From NCBI GenBank assembly GCA_030705925.1, contig JAUZPM010000018.1:1-39676 (forward strand): DNA of 39,676 bases, written 5' to 3'. Positions 23,906-31,774 of the stretch are shown here, piece by piece. Made by a program: the position numbers and the translations under genes. The DNA is from Bacillota bacterium (GTDB lineage Bacteria; Bacillota; Clostridia; Oscillospirales; Feifaniaceae). Within the stretch, counting starts at the first letter, position 1; each line of letters starts with the position of its first letter. The notes under the pieces are model-generated. The model saw only the letters and a list, made by a program, of their open reading frames with translations. It had not been told where the DNA came from and did no database searches.

Positions 23906-23934
23906 TTGCATATTGCACTAAAACATAATAATAT
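23906..23934 (+). promoter_or_regulatory. Weak candidate promoter for the YtvI-like gene
   Basis: TTGCAT (23906-23911) and TAATAT (23929-23934) are separated by 17 bases, about 65 bases upstream of the start codon. The region is AT-rich enough for this to be chance, and a sporulation-sigma promoter elsewhere in the gap is equally possible. Confidence 0.3.
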
Positions 23935-23999
23935 TAAATAGACAGTAATAAATTTAGTATGAAGTTTAAACGATAAACTATACAGATTAGGAGGTGTGT

Positions 24000-25115
24000 A
24001 TGCAGCATTCTTACAGCGACAAGAAACTTAAATTTATTATAGACGTCATCTACCTTGCACTTGTTGCGGGCATTGTGTATTTAGTATTCAAATACGCGCT
24101 TGCTTGGATACTTCCGTTTATAATCGGGTTTGCAGTTGCTGCGATAATTTCTCCTCTTGTACGTATGCTAAACAGGCGAGCACATATACCAAAGGGGTTA
24201 TCAAGCGGCCTGCTTGTATTGGGTTTTTTTGCCCTTGTGGCTTTTTTAATAGGTCAGTTAGTTCAGCGAATAGCTTTCGAGCTTAACAACCTTGTCCATG
24301 ACCTTCCGTCAATTTCACAGAATCTGCTCAGCATCATTGACAGACTTTTGGAGAAGTTTAGTAACTTTTCAAACCTTTTGCCTGATAATATTGCGGACAT
24401 GCTGACCTCTGCAATCAACTCCTCACTTTCATCTCTGCCGGACGTTGTATATAAATTTGTTTTGATGCTTGGTGGCGGAATAAAAGATTTTGCAATATCC
24501 CTTCCTAATGTATTTATTTTTATTTTAGCTACCATCGTTTCGTCTATCCTTATAAGCTCCGAGTATTCATACATTAAGGCATTTATTTATATGCAGATCC
24601 CCGAAAAGGTACGCGGAATTATATTTGAAGCGCGTGAGCATTTAGTCTTGACTATATTCCGTATGTTCAGAGCTTACTTGATTATAATTGTCGTTACATT
24701 CTGCGAGCTTTCGGTTGGATTTTTGATTATCGGCATTGAATATGCAATAACACTGGCATTTATTATCGCAATTGTTGATATTTTGCCAATACTTGGGGTT
24801 GGCACTGTATTAGTACCCTGGGCGGTCATCAGTCTTATAAACGGTCATTACGGTCTTGCAATTTCACTGCTGCTAATTTACGGGTTTGTAACTGCGGTCC
24901 GTCAGGCAATTGAGCCGAAAATCGTTGGAAATCAGATCGGTCTTCCTCCCCTTGTAACACTAATTTGTATTTATGTCGGCTTAAAGATCTTTGGCGTTCT
25001 AGGCATGTTTATCGCACCTATATTTGTGATTATACTATGCAGGCTTCAGGATTCTGGATACTTTAAGTTATGGACACCGCTTCACCGATCAAAAAATAAA
25101 CAAGAAAAAACTTAA
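24000..25115 (+). CDS. ytvI: AI-2E family permease, YtvI-like (sporulation-associated)
   Basis: The only plus-strand gene here. The 371-residue membrane protein has about seven to eight helices, the family pattern of paired N-terminal helices, a soluble segment (about 80-160), and the C-terminal signature DILPILGVGTVLVPW followed by VRQAIEPKIVGNQIGLPPLVTL. This matches the sporulation integral membrane protein YtvI more closely than other AI-2E family members; no transported substrate can be inferred. AGGAGG lies 5 bases before the ATG at 24000, and the GTG at 23994 falls inside it. It is monocistronic, divergent from pheB and closed by a bidirectional terminator. Confidence 0.88.
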   Translation: MQHSYSDKKLKFIIDVIYLALVAGIVYLVFKYALAWILPFIIGFAVAAIISPLVRMLNRRAHIPKGLSSGLLVLGFFALVAFLIGQLVQRIAFELNNLVHDLPSISQNLLSIIDRLLEKFSNFSNLLPDNIADMLTSAINSSLSSLPDVVYKFVLMLGGGIKDFAISLPNVFIFILATIVSSILISSEYSYIKAFIYMQIPEKVRGIIFEAREHLVLTIFRMFRAYLIIIVVTFCELSVGFLIIGIEYAITLAFIIAIVDILPILGVGTVLVPWAVISLINGHYGLAISLLLIYGFVTAVRQAIEPKIVGNQIGLPPLVTLICIYVGLKIFGVLGMFIAPIFVIILCRLQDSGYFKLWTPLHRSKNKQEKT

Positions 25116-25152
25116 TAATTATCACCCCATCTGGGGGTATTCTCTTTTATAT

Positions 25153-25199
25153 AAAAACAGGCGTTCAGCTGTATGCAACAGCTGAACGCCTGTTTTTTT
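25153..25199. terminator. Bidirectional terminator between the YtvI-like gene and the yvlD-like operon
   Basis: A perfect 14-bp inverted repeat, CAGGCGTTCAGCTG (25158-25171) and its complement (25179-25192), is flanked by AAAAA on the left and TTTTTTT on the right. It can end both convergent transcripts. Confidence 0.95.
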
Positions 25200-25220
25200 G
25201 CCCGCCTTCTTGAAAGGCAT

Positions 25221-25568
25221 TTATTTATTATGTTTTCGAACATTTCTAACAAATCCGTCTGCAAGTATGATAGCGATTGATAAAAATATTTTGAGGAGAA
25301 ATCCATGTATCCTGGCCCCGCCGGAAATGCCATCTGCAATAACAAGAGTGATCATATTAACAAAAACTCCAGCTATTCCAAAAGTGACCAGGTTAAACGG
25401 CAGCGCAAGCAGCGAAAAAAGAGGTCTTAGAAATGTATTTATAACTGCTAAAATCAAGGCAAGAAATAACAGTGAAGGAACCCCGCCTTTTACACCACTA
25501 AAAATAGCAGAAAACACTAAAATAACAGCTGAATATGTAAAAAATCTGTAAAACAGCTTAGAGAACAT
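25221..25568 (-). CDS. YvlD-like membrane protein (phage-holin family 4 type)
   Basis: A 115-residue protein with four predicted membrane helices (about 11-27, 30-45, 51-75 and 86-105) and the family's short loop FLRPLFSLLALPFNLVTFGI. It matches the YvlD/'phage holin family 4' group of small membrane proteins; despite the name these are ordinary chromosomal genes, and B. subtilis yvlD lies in an envelope-stress operon. The start overlaps the preceding stop (TAATG), so translation is coupled. It is the last gene of the four-gene operon. Its position with SHOCT-like proteins points to an envelope role, by inference. Confidence 0.82.
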   Translation of the reverse strand: MFSKLFYRFFTYSAVILVFSAIFSGVKGGVPSLLFLALILAVINTFLRPLFSLLALPFNLVTFGIAGVFVNMITLVIADGISGGARIHGFLLKIFLSIAIILADGFVRNVRKHNK

Positions 25569-25834
25569 TATCTAAAACCAACCTTTATCTTTATTTTTTC
25601 ATTTGATTCGAGATCTAATATATCATATTTCTCAGAATTATTAAAGGCATAAAAGAAATCTAAAAACGGCGTACATTTTAACTTTGATATATGACTGTTG
25701 AACATTGACATTAATCTTACAAAATCATCAAGGTCATCGAAAAATTCTGCAAATACCCACTTAGGCAAATTGATATTAATGTAAAACCTTTTGATCGACA
25801 TATAAAAATAAAAGTGACAGTATCTAGTCGACAT
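25568..25834 (-). CDS. Small protein resembling the C-terminal domain of the preceding SHOCT-like protein
   Basis: An 88-residue protein without a recognised family name. Its residues 18-88 follow the same order of motifs as residues 66-141 of the upstream SHOCT-like protein: an opening hydrophobic strand ending NLP, a central L-D-hydrophobic-F, then D-I/L-V/L-D-I/L-ES and a closing I/V-K-V strand. It therefore looks like a shortened, divergent duplicate lacking the SHOCT hairpin. The ATG at 25834 overlaps the upstream stop by 11 bases and has AAGGAG 15 bases upstream; a later in-frame ATG at 25801 has no ribosome site. Its own stop overlaps the next start. Confidence 0.7.
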   Translation of the reverse strand: MSTRYCHFYFYMSIKRFYININLPKWVFAEFFDDLDDFVRLMSMFNSHISKLKCTPFLDFFYAFNNSEKYDILDLESNEKIKIKVGFR

Positions 25835-26249
25835 AAACTTTTACATTTGCTCCTTTTCCAGAATCGCCCGATTCGATATCGACAAGATTTTCATCCATCT
25901 CTCCGCTTAAAAACATATCAATAAGACCCGGAAGGTCGATAGAATCTATATCTATTCCGTTCTCTGCCATTTCATTTCTTGCGCTTTTCGGGATAAGAGT
26001 CGTGAGTCCTGCAAGCTTTCTTGCCGCATCAAGGGGCAGATTAACGCGAACTTTAGTTTTCTCGCCATGTTCATCTTTTGAATCAACAACTACCCGCAGC
26101 ATATTCTTTTTTTTCTTTGGTGATGCAGCTTTGGCAATTGCTTCAGTGCCGACGTCGTTTCCTAAGGCTTCAATAAGCTTTTTCCCTTCTTCTGCAGTAA
26201 TCTTTCCTTCTTCGATCATTTTTAGAATTTGCATTGTATCTTCTGTCAT
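25824..26249 (-). CDS. SHOCT-like domain protein (YvlB/LiaX N-terminal type)
   Basis: A 141-residue soluble protein. Residues 1-30 form a SHOCT-like helical hairpin (ILKMIEEGKITAEEGKKLIEALG) of the kind also found at the end of DUF2089 proteins and at the start of YvlB and LiaX. A basic linker (44-48, PKKKK) leads to a beta-rich domain (50-141) with VRVNLPLDAARKLA, IDIDSIDLPGLIDMF and NLVDIES. The long beta-helical adhesin-like domain of YvlB/LiaX is absent. AAAGGAG precedes the ATG. It lies 13 bases after the DUF2089 gene and overlaps the next gene. Role unknown; protein interaction with its neighbours is plausible. Confidence 0.82.
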   Translation of the reverse strand: MTEDTMQILKMIEEGKITAEEGKKLIEALGNDVGTEAIAKAASPKKKKNMLRVVVDSKDEHGEKTKVRVNLPLDAARKLAGLTTLIPKSARNEMAENGIDIDSIDLPGLIDMFLSGEMDENLVDIESGDSGKGANVKVYVD

Positions 26250-26262
26250 GCTAATCTCTCCT

Positions 26263-26649
26263 TTATTTAATTATTGCTTTAATAAGTTCGGCCGCTTCGT
26301 CTGCAGTTATTTCGCCCTTTTCTAGTTTTTCCAGAACCTCTTTTCTTTCCTGTGACGTATCAGGCTTGATTCCTTCCAGTCCCAGTCTAGAAATTATAGC
26401 ATCCAAGCGATTTCTGACAGTCGGATATGATATATTCAGTTCCTTCTCAACTTCCTTAATATTTCCTCTGCATTTGATAAATGTCAGCAGAAACTGTTTC
26501 TCATTTGGGGAAAGATCGCAAAACTCGCATCCCTCAAACTTGCCAGTAAGCTCGCTGTTGCATTTTTTACACGTAAGTCTTGTTATTTCATATTCACCGC
26601 CGCACACAGGGCATGTTGACGGCGCAATATACTTCTCTATAATTATCAC
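26263..26649 (-). CDS. DUF2089 family zinc-ribbon/HTH regulator
   Basis: A protein of about 128 residues with three parts: a zinc ribbon (C13, C16, C27, C30), a helix-turn-helix (about 60-86, KCRGNIKEVEKELNISYPTVRNRL), and a C-terminal SHOCT-like hairpin (EVLEKLEKGEITADEAAELIK). The hairpin matches that of the next gene's product, so the two probably interact. It is very likely a DNA-binding regulator of its own operon. The start is awkward: the only canonical in-frame codon, GTG at 26649, lies inside the GAGGTGAT ribosome-like site and only a few bases after the predicted transcription start, so the message is near-leaderless or starts at a rarer codon such as ATT or ATA just downstream. Confidence 0.87.
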   Translation of the reverse strand: MIIIEKYIAPSTCPVCGGEYEITRLTCKKCNSELTGKFEGCEFCDLSPNEKQFLLTFIKCRGNIKEVEKELNISYPTVRNRLDAIISRLGLEGIKPDTSQERKEVLEKLEKGEITADEAAELIKAIIK

Positions 26650-26660
26650 CTCTGTTAATT

Positions 26661-26688
26661 ATTATATTCATAATATTAAATATGTCAA
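26661..26688 (-). promoter_or_regulatory. Consensus promoter of the DUF2089 operon
   Basis: On the minus strand a perfect TTGACA (26688-26683) and a perfect TATAAT (26666-26661) are separated by 16 bases. Transcription would start about 26654, only some 5 bases before the GTG. Confidence 0.8.
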
Positions 26689-26702
26689 TACATTATATTA
26701 AA

Positions 26703-26747
26703 AATATTAATATCTAAATTAATTTATTTAATTTAGATATTAATATT
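26703..26747. repeat. 18-bp perfect inverted repeat upstream of the DUF2089 promoter
   Basis: Two 18-base arms (26703-26720 and 26730-26747) are exact reverse complements around a 9-base spacer. They are almost entirely A+T and lie 14 bases upstream of the -35 element, about 70 bases before the predicted start. This fits an operator or activator site for the adjoining HTH protein. It is separate from the tuf terminator and has no GC stem, so it is not a terminator. Confidence 0.65.
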
Positions 26748-26760
26748 CTTAATCAGTAAT

Positions 26761-26792
26761 AAAAAAAGAGAGCAAATGCTCTCTTTTTTTAT
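26761..26792 (-). terminator. Terminator of the rpoBC-str-tuf run
   Basis: On the minus strand AGAGAGC/GCTCTCT with a 4-base loop is preceded by A's and followed by a run of seven T's, 14 bases after the tuf stop. The flanking A and T tracts could make it work in both directions. Confidence 0.93.
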
Positions 26793-26805
26793 TAAAAGCT
26801 GTTAA

Positions 26806-28008
26806 TTAGACTTCGATCTCAGTAACAACGCCGGATCCAACAGTTCTGCCACCCTCACGGATAGCGAACCGCAGACCCTTTTCAATAGCGATAGGAGTGA
26901 TCAGTTCTACATCCATTGTAACGTTATCGCCAGGCATGCACATCTCAACGCCTTCAGGTAGATTAACTACGCCGGTAACGTCTGTAGTTCTGAAATAGAA
27001 CTGAGGTCTGTAGTTATTAAAGAAAGGTGTATGTCTGCCGCCCTCTTCTTTAGTAAGAACGATAACCTGACCTTTAAATTTTGTATGAGGTTTAATGCTA
27101 CCTGGTTTAGCAAGAACCTGTCCTCTTTCGATCTCGTTTCTCTGAATACCACGAAGCAGAGCACCGATGTTATCACCGGCTTCAGCGAAATCAAGCAGTT
27201 TTCTGAACATTTCGATACCGGTAACAACCGTCTTCTTCGGAGCGTCCATCAAACCAACGATTTCAACTTCCTCTGCCATCTTAAGAACGCCTCTCTCAAC
27301 TCTGCCGGTAGCAACAGTGCCACGACCAGTAATTGTGAATACGTCCTCAACAGGCATTAAGAAAGGCAGGTTGTCATTTCTTTCAGGTGTTGGGATATAA
27401 TCATCAACAGCATCCATAAGCTCAAGGATAGGAGCATATTCAGGAGCACTCGGATCGGTAGATGTGCTCTCAAGTGCTGTAAGAGCGGAACCTTTGATTA
27501 TAGGTGTATCATCGCCAGGGAAATCATAAGCTGAAAGAAGTTCGCGAACTTCCATCTCAACGAGATCAAGAAGCTCAGGATCGTCAACCTGGTCAACCTT
27601 ATTTAAGAAAACAACAATGTTCGGCACGCCAACCTGACGGGCAAGCAGGATGTGCTCACGGGTCTGAGGCATTGGGCCGTCAGCTGCGGAAACAACTAGT
27701 ATAGCACCGTCCATCTGAGCTGCGCCGGTGATCATGTTCTTAACATAGTCAGCATGTCCTGGGCAGTCAACGTGTGCATAGTGTCTTTTATCAGTTTCAT
27801 ACTCAACGTGAGCTGTATTGATTGTTATGCCTCTTTCTCTTTCTTCCGGCGCCTTGTCGATCATATCATATGCTTCGAACTTTGCCTTGCCCTGGAATGC
27901 AAGAACCTTTGTAATAGCCGCAGTAAGAGTAGTTTTACCATGGTCAACGTGACCAATCGTGCCAATATTGACGTGGGGTTTATTTCTTTCAAATTTAGCC
28001 TTTGCCAT
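26806..28008 (-). CDS. tuf: Elongation factor Tu
   Basis: GTPase that delivers aminoacyl-tRNA to the ribosome. The 400-residue product has GHVDHGKT (19-26), switch I with [20 protein letters not shown] (about 81-88) and NKVD (about 136-139), then domains 2 and 3 with [13 protein letters not shown] and [12 protein letters not shown]. Length is normal. AGAGGAGG precedes the ATG. It follows fusA after 94 AT-rich bases, the standard order of the str operon, and ends with a strong terminator. Confidence 0.99.
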   Translation of the reverse strand: MAKAKFERNKPHVNIGTIGHVDHGKTTLTAAITKVLAFQGKAKFEAYDMIDKAPEERERGITINTAHVEYETDKRHYAHVDCPGHADYVKNMITGAAQMDGAILVVSAADGPMPQTREHILLARQVGVPNIVVFLNKVDQVDDPELLDLVEMEVRELLSAYDFPGDDTPIIKGSALTALESTSTDPSAPEYAPILELMDAVDDYIPTPERNDNLPFLMPVEDVFTITGRGTVATGRVERGVLKMAEEVEIVGLMDAPKKTVVTGIEMFRKLLDFAEAGDNIGALLRGIQRNEIERGQVLAKPGSIKPHTKFKGQVIVLTKEEGGRHTPFFNNYRPQFYFRTTDVTGVVNLPEGVEMCMPGDNVTMDVELITPIAIEKGLRFAIREGGRTVGSGVVTEIEV

Positions 28009-28102
28009 TACCTTTTTTCCTCCTCTTTTCTTATGAGAAATTTATAAATCGTGAAAATATAATATAATTTTTTTTACCAAAATTCAAGTGCTTTTTTGCT
28101 TA

Positions 28103-30184
28103 TTATTCAGCCTTTTTACGACCGCTTATAATCGCTTCAGCAATACTCTTCGGAATCTCGGTATAATGTGATGGCTCCATTGAATATGAGCCGCGTCCCT
28201 GAGTCTTAGAACGAAGGTCTGTCGCATAACCGAACATCTCTGACAGTGGAACAAATGAGTCGATCTGCTGGAAACCTGGTCTTGCGATCATGCCCTGAAT
28301 CTGACCACGGCGTGAGTTCAAATCACCCATAACGTCGCCCATATACTCCTCAGGAACAGTAACGTCAACCTTCATTATCGGCTCTGTCAAAACAGGATCA
28401 GCTTTTCTCATAGCCTCTTTGAAAGCCATTGAACCGGCGATCTTAAATGCCATTTCGGAAGAGTCGACCTCGTGGTAAGAACCATCATAAAGGGTCACTT
28501 TACAGTCAACAACCGGATATCCGGCGAGAACACCTGAAAGCATTGCACCCTGAATACCTGCATCAACAGCCGGGATATATTCCTTCGGGATAGCACCGCC
28601 GACGACCTTGTTAATAAATTCATATCCCTTGCCGCTTTCGTTCGGCTCAAGAATGATTTTAACGTGACCATACTGACCTTTACCGCCGGACTGTCTGGCG
28701 TATTTAACGTCAACATTCGCAGACTTTCTGACTGTTTCCTTGTAGGCAACCTGAGGTTTACCAACGTTAGCTTCAACTTTGAATTCACGAAGCATTCTGT
28801 CAACGATGATTTCAAGGTGAAGCTCGCCCATTCCGGCGATTATCGTTTGACCGGTTTCCTCATCAGTATAGGTTCTGAAAGTCGGATCTTCTTCAGCAAG
28901 CTTAGAAAGGGCTATGCCCATTTTCTCCTGACCTGCTTTGGTCTTTGGCTCAATTGCGACACGGATAACCGGCTCTGGAAACTCCATAGACTCAAGTATG
29001 ATCGGATATTTTTCGTCACACAGAGTATCACCGGTAGTTGTATTCTTCAAACCGACAGCTGCAGCGATATCGCCGGAGTAAACCGTTTCAATATCCTGCC
29101 TGTGGTTCGCATGCATCTGCAGAATTCTGCCGAAACGCTCTTTATCGTCCTTAACTGAATTCAAAACGCCTGCGCCCTTGTTAACTGTTCCGGAATAAAC
29201 ACGGAAAAAGCACAGTTTACCAACAAACGGGTCTGTCGCGATCTTGAATGCAAGAGCTGCGAAAGGAGCGTTATCATCAGTCGGTCTCTCTTCCTCTTCC
29301 CCTGTCTCAGGATTAACGCCTTTGATATGAGGAATATCAAGCGGAGAGGGCATAAAATCAACAACTGCATCCATAAGTTTCTGAACGCCTTTATTTTTAT
29401 AAGAAGTACCGCACACAACAGGTACTATTTCATTAGCAATTGTCGCTTTTCTAAGTGCTTTTTTGATTTCATCGACGGTGATCTCCTCACCCTCAAGAAA
29501 CTTCATCGCTAATTCATCATCGGTGCTGGCAACAGCATCAAGCATTGCCTCTCTGTATTCTTTCGCACGTTCAGCCATATCTTCAGGGATATCTTCAACA
29601 CGAATATCTGTTCCAAGGTCATTGTAATAGATATATGACTTCATCTCTAGAAGATCAACGATTCCTTTGAATGATTCTTCAGATCCGATAGGAAGCTGAA
29701 TGGGAACAGCGTTAGCTTTAAGCCTATCTTTCATCATGCTTACAACACGATAAAAGTCCGCGCCCATAATGTCCATTTTGTTTACATATGCCATCCTCGG
29801 CACATGATATTTATCTGCTTGTCTCCACACGGTCTCTGACTGCGGTTCAACCCCGCCCTTGGCGCAAAATACAGTTACCGATCCGTCCAGAACACGAAGT
29901 GAACGTTCAACTTCAACTGTAAAGTCAACGTGTCCAGGCGTGTCGATTATATTGATGCGGTGGCCATTCCACTGGCAGGTGGTAGCAGCAGAAGTAATTG
30001 TAATACCTCTCTCCTGCTCCTGTTCCATCCAGTCCATTGTAGCGGCACCCTCATGAACTTCACCAATTTTATGAGTTTTACCTGTATAGAACAGAATACG
30101 CTCAGTGGTGGTAGTTTTTCCGGCATCAATGTGTGCCATTATGCCAATATTCCTTGTGAGTTCAAGCGGGAATTCTCTCGCCAT
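28103..30184 (-). CDS. fusA: Elongation factor G
   Basis: Translocase GTPase of the elongation cycle. The 693-residue product has [14 protein letters not shown] (about 17-30), [36 protein letters not shown] (about 135-138), and domain IV/V segments such as [12 protein letters not shown] and [11 protein letters not shown]. It lies 21 bases after rpsG within the str operon. The presence of a complete domain IV and the genomic position favour the housekeeping EF-G over a ribosomal-protection paralogue. Confidence 0.99.
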   Translation of the reverse strand: MAREFPLELTRNIGIMAHIDAGKTTTTERILFYTGKTHKIGEVHEGAATMDWMEQEQERGITITSAATTCQWNGHRINIIDTPGHVDFTVEVERSLRVLDGSVTVFCAKGGVEPQSETVWRQADKYHVPRMAYVNKMDIMGADFYRVVSMMKDRLKANAVPIQLPIGSEESFKGIVDLLEMKSYIYYNDLGTDIRVEDIPEDMAERAKEYREAMLDAVASTDDELAMKFLEGEEITVDEIKKALRKATIANEIVPVVCGTSYKNKGVQKLMDAVVDFMPSPLDIPHIKGVNPETGEEEERPTDDNAPFAALAFKIATDPFVGKLCFFRVYSGTVNKGAGVLNSVKDDKERFGRILQMHANHRQDIETVYSGDIAAAVGLKNTTTGDTLCDEKYPIILESMEFPEPVIRVAIEPKTKAGQEKMGIALSKLAEEDPTFRTYTDEETGQTIIAGMGELHLEIIVDRMLREFKVEANVGKPQVAYKETVRKSANVDVKYARQSGGKGQYGHVKIILEPNESGKGYEFINKVVGGAIPKEYIPAVDAGIQGAMLSGVLAGYPVVDCKVTLYDGSYHEVDSSEMAFKIAGSMAFKEAMRKADPVLTEPIMKVDVTVPEEYMGDVMGDLNSRRGQIQGMIARPGFQQIDSFVPLSEMFGYATDLRSKTQGRGSYSMEPSHYTEIPKSIAEAIISGRKKAE

Positions 30185-30205
30185 TGTATATCTCCTTCAA
30201 ATAAT

Positions 30206-30760
<555 letters not shown>

Positions 30761-30812
30761 CTACTTAAAGTTCGGTATATATGTTAAATCACGGACAAAG
30801 CAACGAATGCTT

Positions 30813-30830
30813 TGCGTAAATATTTACGCA
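30813..30830. repeat. 18-bp perfect palindrome between rpsL and rpsG
   Basis: TGCGTAAATATTTACGCA is its own reverse complement. It lies 15 bases after the rpsL stop and about 135 bases before rpsG. It has no T-run, so it is not a terminator; it may be a protein-binding site or part of a regulatory RNA structure. Confidence 0.6.
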
Positions 30831-30845
30831 TCAATTTTGCGAAAA

Positions 30846-31271
30846 TTACTTCGCAGCCCCAGCTTTGGGACGTTTAGCGCCGTATTTAGAGCGGCCCTGT
30901 CTTCTCTTGTCAACACCCTGCGCATCAAGTGTTCCTCTGATGATGTGGTAACGAACACCAGGAAGGTCTTTAACTCTTCCGCCTCTGATCAGAACAACAC
31001 TATGCTCCTGCAGGTTATGACCTACGCCAGGGATGTAAGCTGAAACCTCTGTCCCGTTGGACAGACGAACTCTTGCCATCTTTCTGAGCGCTGAGTTAGG
31101 CTTTTTAGGTGTCATGGTCTTAACGGCCGTGCACACGCCTCTCTTTTGCGGTGACGACTGGTCTGTTGCTTTCTTCTTTAAGGTGTTAAATCCTCTCTGA
31201 AGAGCCGGTGCGGTTGACTTTTTAAACGAAGTCTCTCTTCCGTTTTTGACCAGCTGATTGAATGTCATCAT
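30846..31271 (-). CDS. rpsL: 30S ribosomal protein S12
   Basis: Decoding-centre protein of the small subunit. The 141-residue product has [42 protein letters not shown] and [22 protein letters not shown], ending [14 protein letters not shown]. The lysine in TPKKPNSA and the residues of the GRVKDLPG loop are wild type at positions where streptomycin resistance usually arises. Two adjacent ATG codons exist; the first (31271) is used because GGAG lies 9 bases upstream. Start of the str block rpsL-rpsG-fusA-tuf. Confidence 0.99.
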   Translation of the reverse strand: MMTFNQLVKNGRETSFKKSTAPALQRGFNTLKKKATDQSSPQKRGVCTAVKTMTPKKPNSALRKMARVRLSNGTEVSAYIPGVGHNLQEHSVVLIRGGRVKDLPGVRYHIIRGTLDAQGVDKRRQGRSKYGAKRPKAGAAK

Positions 31272-31312
31272 GCGGCAAATCTCCTCCTTTCAAAAATAAT
31301 AATATATGCACA

Positions 31313-31342
31313 CGCTAAAATAAGGGTTACCTTAAAATAGCG
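31313..31342 (-). other. Imperfect palindromic hairpin upstream of rpsL
   Basis: On the minus strand CGCTA-TTT-TAAGG is mirrored by CCTTA-TTT-TAGCG around a 4-base loop: two 5-bp stems with a symmetric TTT/TTT internal loop. It lies about 40 bases before rpsL in the L7Ae-rpsL gap. It could be part of a regulatory leader or an attenuator; no immediate U-run follows. Confidence 0.35.
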
Positions 31343-31374
31343 GAACATGTGTAGTTTTTGCGCGAATAGGATAA

Positions 31375-31620
31375 TTATTCTTTTATAATTGCAACAACTG
31401 CCGCTCCAACGTCTATTTTACATGCAGCGCCGAGCTTTTTCATGGTTTCAACCTCAACAAGTGGAATACCTTTTTCTTTAGCTAAGTTTACAGCAGGCAT
31501 CAAAACGGTTGGCGCAGCATCCGCTGCTGTTATAATAACCTCGGCACGGTTTTCACGAAGCACTTTTTTGACCTGCTTGATGCCCACAACATGTGGTTTG
31601 GACAAAAGTGTGTCAATCAT
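31375..31620 (-). CDS. L7Ae/YbxF-like kink-turn-binding protein
   Basis: An 81-residue member of the L7Ae/L30e family, corresponding to B. subtilis YbxF/RplGB, which sits in the same place between rpoC and rpsL. It has the family core VVGIKQVKKVLRENRAEVIITAADAAPT (about 11-38) and IPLVEVETMKKLGAACKIDVGAAVVAI. Relatives bind kink-turn RNA; its cellular target is not settled. GGAG lies 7 bases before the ATG. The leader contains two hairpins (one listed separately), which could be a site of autogenous control. Confidence 0.93.
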   Translation of the reverse strand: MIDTLLSKPHVVGIKQVKKVLRENRAEVIITAADAAPTVLMPAVNLAKEKGIPLVEVETMKKLGAACKIDVGAAVVAIIKE

Positions 31621-31712
31621 AATTAAACTCCATGCACCTCAATATGACAAAATTTGCTGCCGCCGCTAAACAAGCGACGCGCCGATTCATTCATTTAACA
31701 ATTTTAATAAAA

Positions 31713-31743
31713 CCGAGTTTTGCACCCCTTTACATGAAAGGGG
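31713..31743 (-). other. 13-bp perfect hairpin between rpoC and the L7Ae-like gene
   Basis: TTTGCACCCCTTT and its complement surround a 5-base loop. On the minus strand it lies about 32 bases after the rpoC stop but is followed by AACTCGG rather than a U-run, so it is a weak terminator at best; RNA processing or stabilisation between rpoBC and the ribosomal genes is an alternative. Confidence 0.45.
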
Positions 31744-31774
31744 TGCAAACACACGCATAATATTATACCAAAAA

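Noticed and set aside
25221-25568. Prophage holin, implying a phage remnant
   Set aside because: The family label is historical. No lysin, phage structural or integrase gene is nearby, and the gene is embedded in a regulator/SHOCT operon.
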